Below are positions 32,859 to 40,680 of a stretch of DNA of 40,680 nt, piece by piece. The stretch lies in the NCBI GenBank assembly GCA_017621845.1, contig JAGASI010000006.1, forward strand, positions 1-40,680, written 5' to 3'. Below the pieces are notes generated by a model. That model was not told the origin of the DNA. It did no database searches and was given only the letters and a program-made list of their open reading frames with translations. Position 1 is the stretch's first letter. Each line of letters begins with the position of its first letter. Position numbers and translations under genes: made by a program. The DNA comes from Muribaculaceae bacterium (GTDB taxonomy: Bacteria; Bacteroidota; Bacteroidia; Bacteroidales; Muribaculaceae).

Positions 32859-35800
32859 TTAATGATATTGTTCCCAAGATTTAATCTCGATTTTGTCAAT
32901 AGGGATTGTGGTAAAGGCATTGATAAACGCTGAAGCCAGGCGGGCATTGGTCAATAACGGGATGTTCAGGTCAACTGCCGCGCGACGTATTTTGTATCCG
33001 TTGGATAGCTCGGTCGATGTTAGATTTTTGGGAATATTTACTACCAGGTCAATCTCGTGACGGTGAAGCAGGTCGAGAGCTTGGGGTTGCATGTCGGGTT
33101 GGGATGGCCAGTATACGCGCACAGCCGGGATGCCGTTGTCAGTAAGGAAGGCGTGTGTTCCACCGGTGGCGTATAATCTAAAGCCGTGATTGTGCAGTGC
33201 GTGAGCTGCATCGAGCATATCGGCTTTCTGTTTGGGAGTACCGGTTGACAAAAGTATGCCTTTTGACTTGTCGGGAATACGGTTGGATACTGAGAGCATG
33301 GCCTTGAGTAGTGCTTCAGAAGTATTTTCACCGATACATCCGACTTCGCCGGTCGATGCCATGTCTACACCCAATACAGGGTCTGCCCCTTGAAGACGTG
33401 AGAAGGAGAATTGAGAGGCCTTGATACCAACGTAGTCGAGATCAAAGGCGTTTTTGGACGGAGCTTGTACGTCCTCTCCAAGCATTGCTTGTGTAGCAAG
33501 GTCGATAAAGTTGATTTTAAGTACTTTGGAGACAAATGGGAATGATCGTGAAGCGCGCAGGTTGCACTCGATGACCTTGATGTCGTTGTTTTTGGCAAGG
33601 TACTGAATATTAAAGGGGCCGGTTATGTTGAGTGCGGCGGCTATGCGCTGTGATACTTTTTTGATACGGCGCATTGTCTCGACATACAGCTTCTGGGGTG
33701 GAAATTGTATGGTGGCGTCACCAGAGTGAACACCGGCAAATTCGATGTGCTCGCTTATGGCGTATGCAATGATTTTGCCGTTGTTGGCTACGGCGTCCAT
33801 CTCTATTTCTTTGGCATTCTGTATGAACTCGGTGACAACTACAGGGTGTTGCTTGGATACATTGGCGGCGAGACGCAGGAAACGTACTAATTCATCGTTA
33901 TTTGAGCATACGTTCATGGCTGCTCCTGAGAGAACATAGCTTGGACGCACTAATACAGGGAAGCCAACCTTGTCGATGAAGGCGTTTATGTCTTCTAATG
34001 AAGTTAATTCCTGCCAGCGAGGTTGGTCGATGCCGAGTTGGTCAAGCATTGCTGAGAATTTGTGTCGGTCCTCGGCATTATCGATGCTCTGGGCTGATGT
34101 CCCGAGGATGTTTACGCCACGTGCATCGAGGCGTGTCGCGAGATTATTGGGTATTTGGCCGCCGACTGAGAGGATAGTTCCGTGTGGTTGCTCGAGGTCG
34201 AGGATGTCCATGACGCGTTCAAATGTCAGTTCGTCAAAGTATAGCCTGTCGCACATGTCATAGTCGGTCGAGACGGTCTCGGGGTTGAAGTTTATCATTA
34301 CTGAGCGCCAGCCTCGAGCTTTTACAGTCATCAGTGCGTTGACCGAACACCAGTCAAATTCGACCGACGATCCGATACGATAGGCTCCTGAACCGAGTAC
34401 AACTATCGAGCGGTGGTCATGTAGATAATTGATGTCATTTTCGGTACCGTTGTATGTGAGATACAGGTAGTTGGTATGGGCCGGATATTCAGCACCAAGT
34501 GTGTCAATTTGCTTGACGACAGGGATGATACCCATGGCTATACGTTGTTGTCTTATATCCCAAATGGCATCCTCGGGGCTTGAAGCTGCATATTGGGGGT
34601 TGATGGCTCGAGCAATCTGGAAGTCGCTAAAGCCTTGCTGTTTGGCCAGTCTCATCAGGGGCTGTGGAATGTCATTGACGTTGTTGTATTGCCCGAGTTC
34701 AGATGCTGTGTCTATGATGTGGCGTAGCTTGAACAGGAACCAGCGGTCAATTTTGGTCAGCTCATGTATGTGGTCGACGCTGTAGCCTTGTTGCATGGCT
34801 TGGGAGATTACAAAGATGCGTTTGTCGGTGGGATCGGCGAGTGCGTGGTCGATATTGTCGATGTTGATTGGTCTATTTGCTACGAATCCGTGCATGCCTT
34901 GTCCAATCATACGCAGGCCTTTTTGAATAGCTTCTTCAAATGTGCGTCCTATCGCCATTACCTCGCCGACCGATTTCATCGATGAGCCAATCTCGCGGTT
35001 GACGCCATGGAATTTGCCAAGGTCCCAACGTGGGATTTTCACTACAACATAATCAAGAGCGGGCTCAAAGAATGCCGATGTGGTTTTAGTTACCGAGTTT
35101 TTGAGGTCAAATAGGCCATAGCCAAGGCCGAGTTTGGCAGCGACAAAGGCCAGGGGGTAGCCTGTAGCTTTGGATGCGAGGGCCGATGAGCGACTCAATC
35201 GGGCGTTGACCTCGATGACACGGTAGTCCATTGACTTGGGGTCATAGGCATATTGGACATTACATTCGCCGACAATGCCGATATGGCGAATGATTTTAAT
35301 CGCGAGTGAACGCAGGTAGTGATAGTCGTCATTGGATAGTGTCTGGGATGGTGCTACAACTATAGACTCGCCTGTGTGTATGCCCAGAGGGTCAAAGTTT
35401 TCCATATTGCATACAGTGATACAGTTGTCATATCGATCACGTACCACCTCATATTCGACTTCTTTCCAGCCTTTAAGTGACTTTTCAACAAGGACCTGGG
35501 GTGAGAAAGCGAGGGCTTTCTCAGTGAGAGCTTTAAGTTGGGTGTCGTTGTCACAGAAGCCGCTACCGAGACCACCCAATGCGTAAGCGGCACGAACAAT
35601 GACGGGATATCCAAGACGGTTGGCGACTTCAAGAGCTTGGTCTACCGACTCAACGGCTTGGGATTTGATGGTTTTGATATCTATTTCATCGAGACGTTTG
35701 ACAAACAGTTCTCGGTCTTCGGTATCGATAATGGATTGGACTGGTGTTCCCAGAACCTTAACGCCATGTTTCTCAAGGATACCTGAACGATACAATTCTA

Positions 35801-36098
35801 CGCCACAATTGAGTGCAGTTTGTCCTCCAAAAGCAAGGAGTATGCCATCGGGTCGTTCTTTTTCAATGACTTTTGTGACAAAGTAGGGTGTGACAGGTAG
35901 AAAGTATATCTTGTCGGCAAATCCCTCGGAAGTCTGTACCGTGGCAATGTTAGGATTGATGAGGACTGTAGTGATGCCCTCTTCTTTCATTGCTTTGAGC
36001 GCTTGAGATCCTGAGTAATCAAATTCTCCGGCTTCGCCGATTTTCAGTGCTCCTGAACCCAGGAGCAACACTTTCTGTATCTTGTTTGTCTCTTCCAT
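32859..36098 (-). CDS. carB: Carbamoyl-phosphate synthase large subunit
   Basis: The 1079-residue subunit makes carbamoyl phosphate from ammonia (supplied by CarA), bicarbonate and two ATP, for pyrimidine and arginine synthesis. Length and order are standard: two ATP-grasp halves (residues about 1-550 and 550-935) and an MGS-like allosteric domain at the C-terminus (KGILLSTGTPKQKADMLDAA...). Conserved pieces include LLLGSGALKIGEAGEFDYSG at the start, its second-half counterpart VVLGSGAYRIGSSVEFDWCS, and GECNVQYA. It starts 2 nt after the carA stop, so the pair is translationally close. The M16 peptidase gene follows. Confidence 0.97.
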   Translation of the reverse strand: MEETNKIQKVLLLGSGALKIGEAGEFDYSGSQALKAMKEEGITTVLINPNIATVQTSEGFADKIYFLPVTPYFVTKVIEKERPDGILLAFGGQTALNCGVELYRSGILEKHGVKVLGTPVQSIIDTEDRELFVKRLDEIDIKTIKSQAVESVDQALEVANRLGYPVIVRAAYALGGLGSGFCDNDTQLKALTEKALAFSPQVLVEKSLKGWKEVEYEVVRDRYDNCITVCNMENFDPLGIHTGESIVVAPSQTLSNDDYHYLRSLAIKIIRHIGIVGECNVQYAYDPKSMDYRVIEVNARLSRSSALASKATGYPLAFVAAKLGLGYGLFDLKNSVTKTTSAFFEPALDYVVVKIPRWDLGKFHGVNREIGSSMKSVGEVMAIGRTFEEAIQKGLRMIGQGMHGFVANRPINIDNIDHALADPTDKRIFVISQAMQQGYSVDHIHELTKIDRWFLFKLRHIIDTASELGQYNNVNDIPQPLMRLAKQQGFSDFQIARAINPQYAASSPEDAIWDIRQQRIAMGIIPVVKQIDTLGAEYPAHTNYLYLTYNGTENDINYLHDHRSIVVLGSGAYRIGSSVEFDWCSVNALMTVKARGWRSVMINFNPETVSTDYDMCDRLYFDELTFERVMDILDLEQPHGTILSVGGQIPNNLATRLDARGVNILGTSAQSIDNAEDRHKFSAMLDQLGIDQPRWQELTSLEDINAFIDKVGFPVLVRPSYVLSGAAMNVCSNNDELVRFLRLAANVSKQHPVVVTEFIQNAKEIEMDAVANNGKIIAYAISEHIEFAGVHSGDATIQFPPQKLYVETMRRIKKVSQRIAAALNITGPFNIQYLAKNNDIKVIECNLRASRSFPFVSKVLKINFIDLATQAMLGEDVQAPSKNAFDLDYVGIKASQFSFSRLQGADPVLGVDMASTGEVGCIGENTSEALLKAMLSVSNRIPDKSKGILLSTGTPKQKADMLDAAHALHNHGFRLYATGGTHAFLTDNGIPAVRVYWPSQPDMQPQALDLLHRHEIDLVVNIPKNLTSTELSNGYKIRRAAVDLNIPLLTNARLASAFINAFTTIPIDKIEIKSWEQYH

Positions 36099-36100
36099 GA

Positions 36101-37177
36101 TTATTTTAAAAGGGCTATAAAGTCATCAAAAAGGAATTCAGTATCTTTGGGTCCCGAAGACGCTTCAGGGTGAAATTGGGCCGAGAAGAAAGGCTGTGTC
36201 TTGTGTCTTATTCCCTCGTTGGTGTTGTCGTTGAGGTTGACAAACAGCGGCTCCCATTCAGGTGGTAAAGTGGAGTTGTCAACCGCAAATCCATGGTTTT
36301 GGGATGTTACGAAACAGCGGTTGGTGCCGAGTTGGCGCACGGGCTGATTGTGAGAGCGATGGCCGTATTTAAGCTTGTAAGTTGAGGCTCCGGCAGCTTT
36401 GGCTAAAAGTTGATTTCCCATACAAATGCCACAGATTGGTTTGCCTGTTTTCATGGCGCAACGTATATTCCGGACTGTTGCTTCGGCCATGTCGGGATTG
36501 CCGGGACCATTGGAGATGAATACTCCGTCATAGTCGATGGTGTTGAAGTCATAATCCCAGGGGACTCGCACAACTTTAACGCCACGTTTAACAAGACAGC
36601 GCACGATATTGTGTTTGACACCGCAGTCAACCAGCACGACAGTCTTGCTTCCATCGCCGTAGGTGGAGACTTCCTTGCAGGAGGTCTTGGCAACGAGGTT
36701 TTCAAGATTGGGGTTATAAAAATCGACATCGTCACAGCCTTCAACCAAAATTTTGCCAAGCATAGAACCTTTTTCACGAAGGTGCTTGGTCAAGGCGCGT
36801 GTATCGATGTCGTAAATAGCAGGAATTTTTTGAGATTTTAGCCAATCGGCCAATGAGCGCGATGACAACCAATGGCTGTTTTCCCAAGAGTAGTCTTGGA
36901 CCACGAGTCCCCGGCAGTGGATGCCTTCGCTCTCAAAGTTGTCACTTAAAGGTGGAGACTGGGGGTCTTCGGGAGGAACACCGTAGTTGCCTTGAAGTGG
37001 AAATGTTGTTACAAGAATTTGACCTTCATAAGATGGGTCGGTCAAAGACTCGGGGTAACCGGTCATGGCGGTGTTAAAAACTACTTCGCCTGAGGTGGAA
37101 CCCTCATAGCCAAAAGATTTACCTTGAAATTGTGTGCCGTCTTCTAATATCAGTACGGCCCGCTGAGTTTCTCTCAT
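36101..37177 (-). CDS. carA: Carbamoyl-phosphate synthase small subunit (glutaminase)
   Basis: This 358-residue subunit hydrolyses glutamine and channels ammonia to CarB. The N-terminal domain shows GEVVFNTAMTGYPESLTDPSY. The class I amidotransferase domain has ISNGPGNPDM, GICMGNQLLA with the nucleophile Cys252, and QFHPEASSGPKDTEF with His336 and Glu338 completing the triad. It is the first gene of the operon, 2 nt before carB, with a good promoter about 60 nt upstream. Confidence 0.97.
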   Translation of the reverse strand: MRETQRAVLILEDGTQFQGKSFGYEGSTSGEVVFNTAMTGYPESLTDPSYEGQILVTTFPLQGNYGVPPEDPQSPPLSDNFESEGIHCRGLVVQDYSWENSHWLSSRSLADWLKSQKIPAIYDIDTRALTKHLREKGSMLGKILVEGCDDVDFYNPNLENLVAKTSCKEVSTYGDGSKTVVLVDCGVKHNIVRCLVKRGVKVVRVPWDYDFNTIDYDGVFISNGPGNPDMAEATVRNIRCAMKTGKPICGICMGNQLLAKAAGASTYKLKYGHRSHNQPVRQLGTNRCFVTSQNHGFAVDNSTLPPEWEPLFVNLNDNTNEGIRHKTQPFFSAQFHPEASSGPKDTEFLFDDFIALLK

Positions 37178-37238
37178 CTATATTTGTTTAGACGTTAATA
37201 CCGTAATTTGGACGTTAAGGTCTGACAGGGAGACCGCA

Positions 37239-37269
37239 CAAAGTTACAAAAAATTCTGTTACCCACAAC
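37239..37269 (-). promoter_or_regulatory. Promoter of the carAB operon
   Basis: On the minus strand GTTG (plus 37266-37269), a 19-nt spacer and TAACTTTG (plus 37239-37246) match the consensus with one mismatch at -33. Transcription should begin near 37232, about 55 nt before the carA ATG. Confidence 0.7.
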
Positions 37270-37494
37270 CACTTTACCATTACCACATTTTTTGTATTTT
37301 GTTTGTAGTAAGATTTGCGACATGATTTGTTTTCATGATTTTGTTTTCGGTGAGCATTACTATAAGAGGATTAGTTTGTGTTTGAATGTTTTAATTTTTA
37401 TTGATAGCCTTTGAATTAGTTATATGTGTTGTATTGAATCAGACGATTGGATGGATTGAAGGAGGTGAGTATGAGCTATATCGGAATTTATTGT
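37270..37494. other. AT-rich gap between divergent carA and gltX
   Basis: No gene is supported here. The minus-strand frame at 37420-37665 overlaps the gltX start and has no family resemblance. Several imperfect TTTG-type elements occur, but no well-spaced promoter. Confidence 0.4.
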
Positions 37495-37502
37495 TAATTT
37501 TG
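37495..37502 (+). promoter_or_regulatory. Possible gltX promoter -7 element
   Basis: TAATTTTG matches TAnnTTTG. The -33 position holds no TTTG, so the assignment is moderate. The start site would be near 37509, 74 nt before the gltX ATG. Confidence 0.45.
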
Positions 37503-37582
37503 TGGCCGGAATAGGCTCGGGATTGCTCTTTGATGAGTGTCCATGGGTAATGTAAGAATGAATAAATAATAGATATATAGTC

Positions 37583-39112
37583 ATGGAAAGAGAAGTTAGA
37601 GTGCGGTTTGCGCCGTCGCCAACAGGCCCGTTACATATCGGTGGTGTCCGCACCGCTTTGTTCAATTATCTGTTTGCACGTCAGAATGGCGGCAAGATGA
37701 TACTGCGTATAGAGGATACCGATTCTCATCGTTTTGTTCCCGGAGCTGAGGACTATATTAATGAGTCCCTGGCATGGTTGGGCATTGGAATAGATGAAGG
37801 GGTGCGCGAGGGAGGCCCTTATGGACCATATAAGCAAAGTGAGCGTCGCGATATCTATCGCGAGCATGTCAAGATGTTGTTGGATGCCGATAAGGCCTAT
37901 ATCGCTTTTGACACTCCCGATGAGTTGGAAAAAGCTCGAGCTGCTACTCCTAACTTCCAATATGACGCTTCGACCCGTATGTCGATGCGTAATTCCTTGA
38001 CTATGTCCAAGGAAGAGGTGGATAAGCTAATCGCCGACGACAATCAATATGTAGTGCGGTTCAAGATAGAGCCGGGTCGCGATGTTGAGGTCGATGACCT
38101 GTTGAGAGGCCGTGTGGTTATCAAGAGTGATATTCTTGATGACAAGGTGTTATATAAGAGTGCCGATGACCTGCCTACTTATCATCTTGCCAATATCGTT
38201 GATGACCATCTGATGAAAATATCCCATGTGATACGTGGTGAGGAGTGGTTGCCATCGGCTCCACTTCATGTGTTGCTTTATGAGGCTTTTGGCTGGGCAG
38301 ACACGATGCCACGGTTTGTCCACCTGCCGTTATTGCTGAAACCCGACGGCAAGGGTAAACTTTCTAAACGCGATGGGGATCGCCTTGGTTTTCCGGTGTT
38401 CCCGTTGGAATGGCATGACCCCAAGAGCGGTGATGTCTCCTCGGGTTATCGCGAGAGTGGATACCTTCCTGAGGCAGTTGTCAACTTCCTGGCACTCCTG
38501 GGCTGGAATCCCGGTGATGATACTGAGGTGATGTCCATGCAGGAGCTTATAGATAAATTCTCGTTTGAACATTGTTCGCGTTCGGGCGCCAAGTTTGCTT
38601 TTGAAAAGGGGAAATGGTTTAACCATAGCTATCTTATGGAGACTACTGATGCCGAGCTCGCTGAACTTTATAAGCCCATACTTATTGAAAAGGGTGTAAA
38701 CCTCGTTGATTATAGCGATGAATATATAGCCAAGGCTGTTGGTATGGTTAAGAGCCGTATTAATTTTGTCCGTGACCTATGGGAACAGACTGATTTCTTC
38801 TTTACCCGCCCTACTTCTTATGACCCCAAGGCTGTTAAGAAGCGTTGGAGTGAAGATATGCCACGTATAATGGGTGAGTTGGTGGAATTGCTTGAAGTTC
38901 AACCTGACTTTACATCTCAAGTCCTTGAGCCTATTGTATTGGGGTGGATTGCTGACAATGGTTATCATCTGGGCAATGTCATGAATGCTTTCCGTCTTAC
39001 AGTTGTTGGCCGTTGTACAGGACCTCATATGTTTGATATCACTGAACTTATGGGGAAGGATGAATCTGTCGCGCGTATTAAACTTGGTATCGAAAACATC
39101 CACGCCGAATGA
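37583..39112 (+). CDS. gltX: Glutamyl-tRNA synthetase
   Basis: This 509-residue class I synthetase charges tRNA-Glu with glutamate. The HIGH-type signature is in [20 protein letters not shown] (residues 9-28, H18-G21), and the KMSKS counterpart is KLSKR (259-263), normal for Glu[24 protein letters not shown] and [15 protein letters not shown] are further family motifs. The C-terminal helical anticodon-binding region is complete. Its last four bases overlap the waaA start (ATGA), so translation of the two is probably coupled. Confidence 0.97.
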   Translation: MEREVRVRFAPSPTGPLHIGGVRTALFNYLFARQNGGKMILRIEDTDSHRFVPGAEDYINESLAWLGIGIDEGVREGGPYGPYKQSERRDIYREHVKMLLDADKAYIAFDTPDELEKARAATPNFQYDASTRMSMRNSLTMSKEEVDKLIADDNQYVVRFKIEPGRDVEVDDLLRGRVVIKSDILDDKVLYKSADDLPTYHLANIVDDHLMKISHVIRGEEWLPSAPLHVLLYEAFGWADTMPRFVHLPLLLKPDGKGKLSKRDGDRLGFPVFPLEWHDPKSGDVSSGYRESGYLPEAVVNFLALLGWNPGDDTEVMSMQELIDKFSFEHCSRSGAKFAFEKGKWFNHSYLMETTDAELAELYKPILIEKGVNLVDYSDEYIAKAVGMVKSRINFVRDLWEQTDFFFTRPTSYDPKAVKKRWSEDMPRIMGELVELLEVQPDFTSQVLEPIVLGWIADNGYHLGNVMNAFRLTVVGRCTGPHMFDITELMGKDESVARIKLGIENIHAE

Positions 39113-40362
39113 ATTCTCTATACAACCTCGGCATCAATACCTACCGGATGTTGGTAAAAGCAGCTTCGGTGCATAACGCCAAAGCTTCAAAAATGCTTGA
39201 GGGACAACGTCGCACAATCGATAAAATAGTCAGGGCTCGTCATGATAAGGCCCCTAAGGGATTTGACTTATGGGTGCATGTCGCTTCGTTGGGTGAGTTT
39301 GAACAAGCGCGTCCGATGATTGAGGCAATTAAAAGACAAATACCTGATTATACGATATTGCTATCTTTTTTCTCTCCTTCGGGTTATGAGGTAAGACATA
39401 ACTATGATAAAGTCGATTGTGTGGTTTATCTTCCGTTTGATACTCGTTGTAATGCCCGAGACTTTATTGAAGCGGCATGTCCCCATAAAGTGGTATTTGT
39501 GAAATATGAGTTTTGGGGAAACTATCTATCTGAACTAAAACGTCTCAATATCCCTACATACCTTATATCCGGTATATTCCGTCCTTCCCAGTCTTTTTTC
39601 AAACCATGGGGTGGCATGATGAGAAAAATGTTATCGACATTCACTCATATATATGTACAGGATGAAGCCTCTCGAGGTTTGCTTGCCGGTATTGGGTATG
39701 ATAATGTGACTGTTGCCGGGGACACGCGTTTTGATAGAGTTACCGATGTTATGAGAAACACCTTTGAGGTGCCATCTCTCAAAAATTGGACTCAGAAAAC
39801 ATCGCTTACATTGATTGCCGGTAGTTCTTGGCCTGCAGATGAACAGATATATATCCCTTGGTTGAAAGACCATCCTAAAATACATGCAATCATTGCACCT
39901 CACGAGTTTGATGGAAATCGTCTTGCTGAATTACGAGCACGACTTGGGTCAAATGCAATTCTTTGGTCACAATGTAAAGATCTTGACACTATACCAGAGG
40001 GAGTAACATATATAATAATAGACTGCTTTGGTCTACTGTCTTCTATATATAGATATGGAGACATAGCTCTGATAGGTGGTGGCTTTGGAGCCGGTATACA
40101 CAATCTCAACGAGGCTGCGGTCTATGGGCTGCCGGTGCTTTTTGGTCCCAATCACAAGAAATTCCGCGAGGCCTATGGCCTTATCGACTGTGGAGGTGGA
40201 TTTACTTATGATAATGCTGATACTTTTAATCACCATATAAGTGCTCTCGTGAGTGATACTTCAGCTTTGCAACAGGCGTCTATCCGAGCCTCATCCTATA
40301 TAAAGGCTAATATCGGAGCAACTAAAATTATCCTTCATGATATCTTCTCTATTGATGAGTAA
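39109..40362 (+). CDS. waaA: 3-deoxy-D-manno-octulosonic acid (Kdo) transferase
   Basis: The 417-residue inner-membrane-associated glycosyltransferase attaches Kdo to the lipid A precursor. An N-terminal segment ([17 protein letters not shown]) precedes [19 protein letters not shown] with the catalytic Glu63. [40 protein letters not shown] and the C-terminal donor-binding segment [21 protein letters not shown] are typical KdtA/WaaA motifs. It begins inside the gltX stop region (ATGA overlap), an arrangement implying cotranscription. No strong terminator follows directly; the inverted repeats at 40455-40572 may serve. Confidence 0.95.
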   Translation: MNSLYNLGINTYRMLVKAASVHNAKASKMLEGQRRTIDKIVRARHDKAPKGFDLWVHVASLGEFEQARPMIEAIKRQIPDYTILLSFFSPSGYEVRHNYDKVDCVVYLPFDTRCNARDFIEAACPHKVVFVKYEFWGNYLSELKRLNIPTYLISGIFRPSQSFFKPWGGMMRKMLSTFTHIYVQDEASRGLLAGIGYDNVTVAGDTRFDRVTDVMRNTFEVPSLKNWTQKTSLTLIAGSSWPADEQIYIPWLKDHPKIHAIIAPHEFDGNRLAELRARLGSNAILWSQCKDLDTIPEGVTYIIIDCFGLLSSIYRYGDIALIGGGFGAGIHNLNEAAVYGLPVLFGPNHKKFREAYGLIDCGGGFTYDNADTFNHHISALVSDTSALQQASIRASSYIKANIGATKIILHDIFSIDE

Positions 40363-40454
40363 TAACAAATTTTAGTACGAATATTTCGGCTGGTCATGCT
40401 CACCAATATGATATTACCGTCAGTCATTGAATAGTAATGTATACGGTAATTAGT

Positions 40455-40470
40455 ATCTCATGCATGAGAT
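40455..40470. repeat. Perfect 16-bp palindrome
   Basis: ATCTCATGCATGAGAT is a perfect palindrome with no loop, as expected for the binding site of a dimeric regulator rather than for a terminator. It lies 109 bp upstream of the -33 element of the promoter at 40579-40610 and about 90 bp behind the waaA stop. Confidence 0.6.
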
Positions 40471-40530
40471 GAGGAATTAAAACTTTCTTGAGGGAGATAG
40501 TGTAGCATATAAAACAATTCCTGTTAGCGG

Positions 40531-40572
40531 ATTAATTATATTATTTACAAATATTAACACAATATAATTAAT
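40531..40572. repeat. AT-rich 12-bp inverted repeat upstream of the edge promoter
   Basis: ATTAATTATATT (40531-40542) and AATATAATTAAT (40561-40572) are perfect complements around an 18-nt spacer. It ends 6 nt before the -33 element, so it may act as an UP-like element or operator, or as a weak terminator of the gltX-waaA transcript. Confidence 0.6.
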
Positions 40573-40578
40573 AAAAAG

Positions 40579-40610
40579 TTTGCAAGAAAAGGAAAGAGGG
40601 GTTAATTTTG
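40579..40610 (+). promoter_or_regulatory. Strong promoter directed out of the window
   Basis: TTTG (40579-40582), a 20-nt spacer and TAATTTTG (40603-40610) match the Bacteroidetes consensus in full. Transcription should begin near 40617. Confidence 0.75.
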
Positions 40611-40616
40611 CAGTCG

Positions 40617-40680
40617 CTTTTGAGGGCATAAGCCAACAAAGGACATCCGGGCAGAGGCGCGGAGCGACAATCCATCGATA
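40617..40680 (+). other. 5' end of an unidentified transcript cut by the window edge
   Basis: The 64 nt after the predicted start contain no ATG-led frame of note and are GC-rich compared with the upstream DNA. GCTT (40616-40619) can pair with AAGC (40634-40637). It may be a long leader or a stable RNA gene. I recognise no rRNA, tRNA, RNase P or tmRNA signature in what is visible. Confidence 0.35.

Noticed and set aside
37420..37665. 81-codon minus-strand frame across the gltX start
   Set aside because: It overlaps the conserved N-terminus of gltX on the opposite strand and has no family features.
1..40680. CRISPR array, transposon, prophage or defence island
   Set aside because: No spaced direct repeats, transposase, integrase or phage structural motifs were found; the gene content is core metabolism and envelope.

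Overview
The window reads as chromosomal core sequence from a gut-type member of the Bacteroidales, possibly a Muribaculaceae-like lineage (family level is a guess). The evidence is a type III glutamine synthetase, a complete Na+-translocating NADH:quinone reductase operon, an outer-membrane beta-barrel protein with a carboxypeptidase-like N-terminal domain, a TamB-like AsmA protein and WG-repeat proteins. Many starts are preceded by the Bacteroidetes -7 promoter element TAnnTTTG rather than by a clear Shine-Dalgarno sequence. I see no CRISPR array, transposase, phage gene, tRNA or rRNA.

Layout. 1-3280: two terminators, then a promoter and a large exported SH3/WG-repeat protein. 3510-7937: promoter, a ~210-nt structured leader, glnN and a long PurF-family amidotransferase 6 nt behind it, closed by three tandem hairpins. 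7983-8247: a promoter region with an 18-bp tandem duplication driving what looks like a 6S-type non-coding RNA with an intrinsic terminator, followed by a 118-residue exported protein of unknown function. 8673-13651 (minus strand): gdhA, then a 964-residue outer-membrane barrel protein with a small exported protein behind it; a covarying hairpin element occurs twice here. 13861-21602 (minus): a TamB-like protein with an AGCS-type sodium/amino-acid symporter downstream, and a secreted protein with a Bacteroidales C-terminal tail. 21780-27965 (minus): nqrABCDEF. 28320-29462 (minus): conserved exported protein. 29582-29811: a gap with a second possible structured RNA or small inverted-repeat element. 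29884-37269 (minus): carA-carB followed by an M16 metallopeptidase. 37495-40362 (plus): gltX overlapping waaA by 4 nt. 40455-40680: palindrome, AT-rich inverted repeat and a near-ideal promoter pointing out of the window.

How it fits together. Much of the window concerns glutamine and glutamate: glutamine synthetase (glnN), two glutamine-dependent amidotransferases (PurF-like and CarA), glutamate dehydrogenase, carbamoyl-phosphate synthase, glutamyl-tRNA synthetase and an alanine/glycine-type Na+ symporter. The Na+-NQR complex supplies the sodium gradient such a symporter uses. The remainder is envelope work: TamB-like protein, barrel protein, Kdo transferase and exported proteins.

The most interesting items are the 6S-like RNA at 8036-8247, the inverted-repeat element at 29600-29736, the covarying repeated hairpin at 8673 and 12251, and the PurF paralogue with an expanded active-site loop next to glnN. 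All calls come from reading the sequence; no database search or folding program was run.
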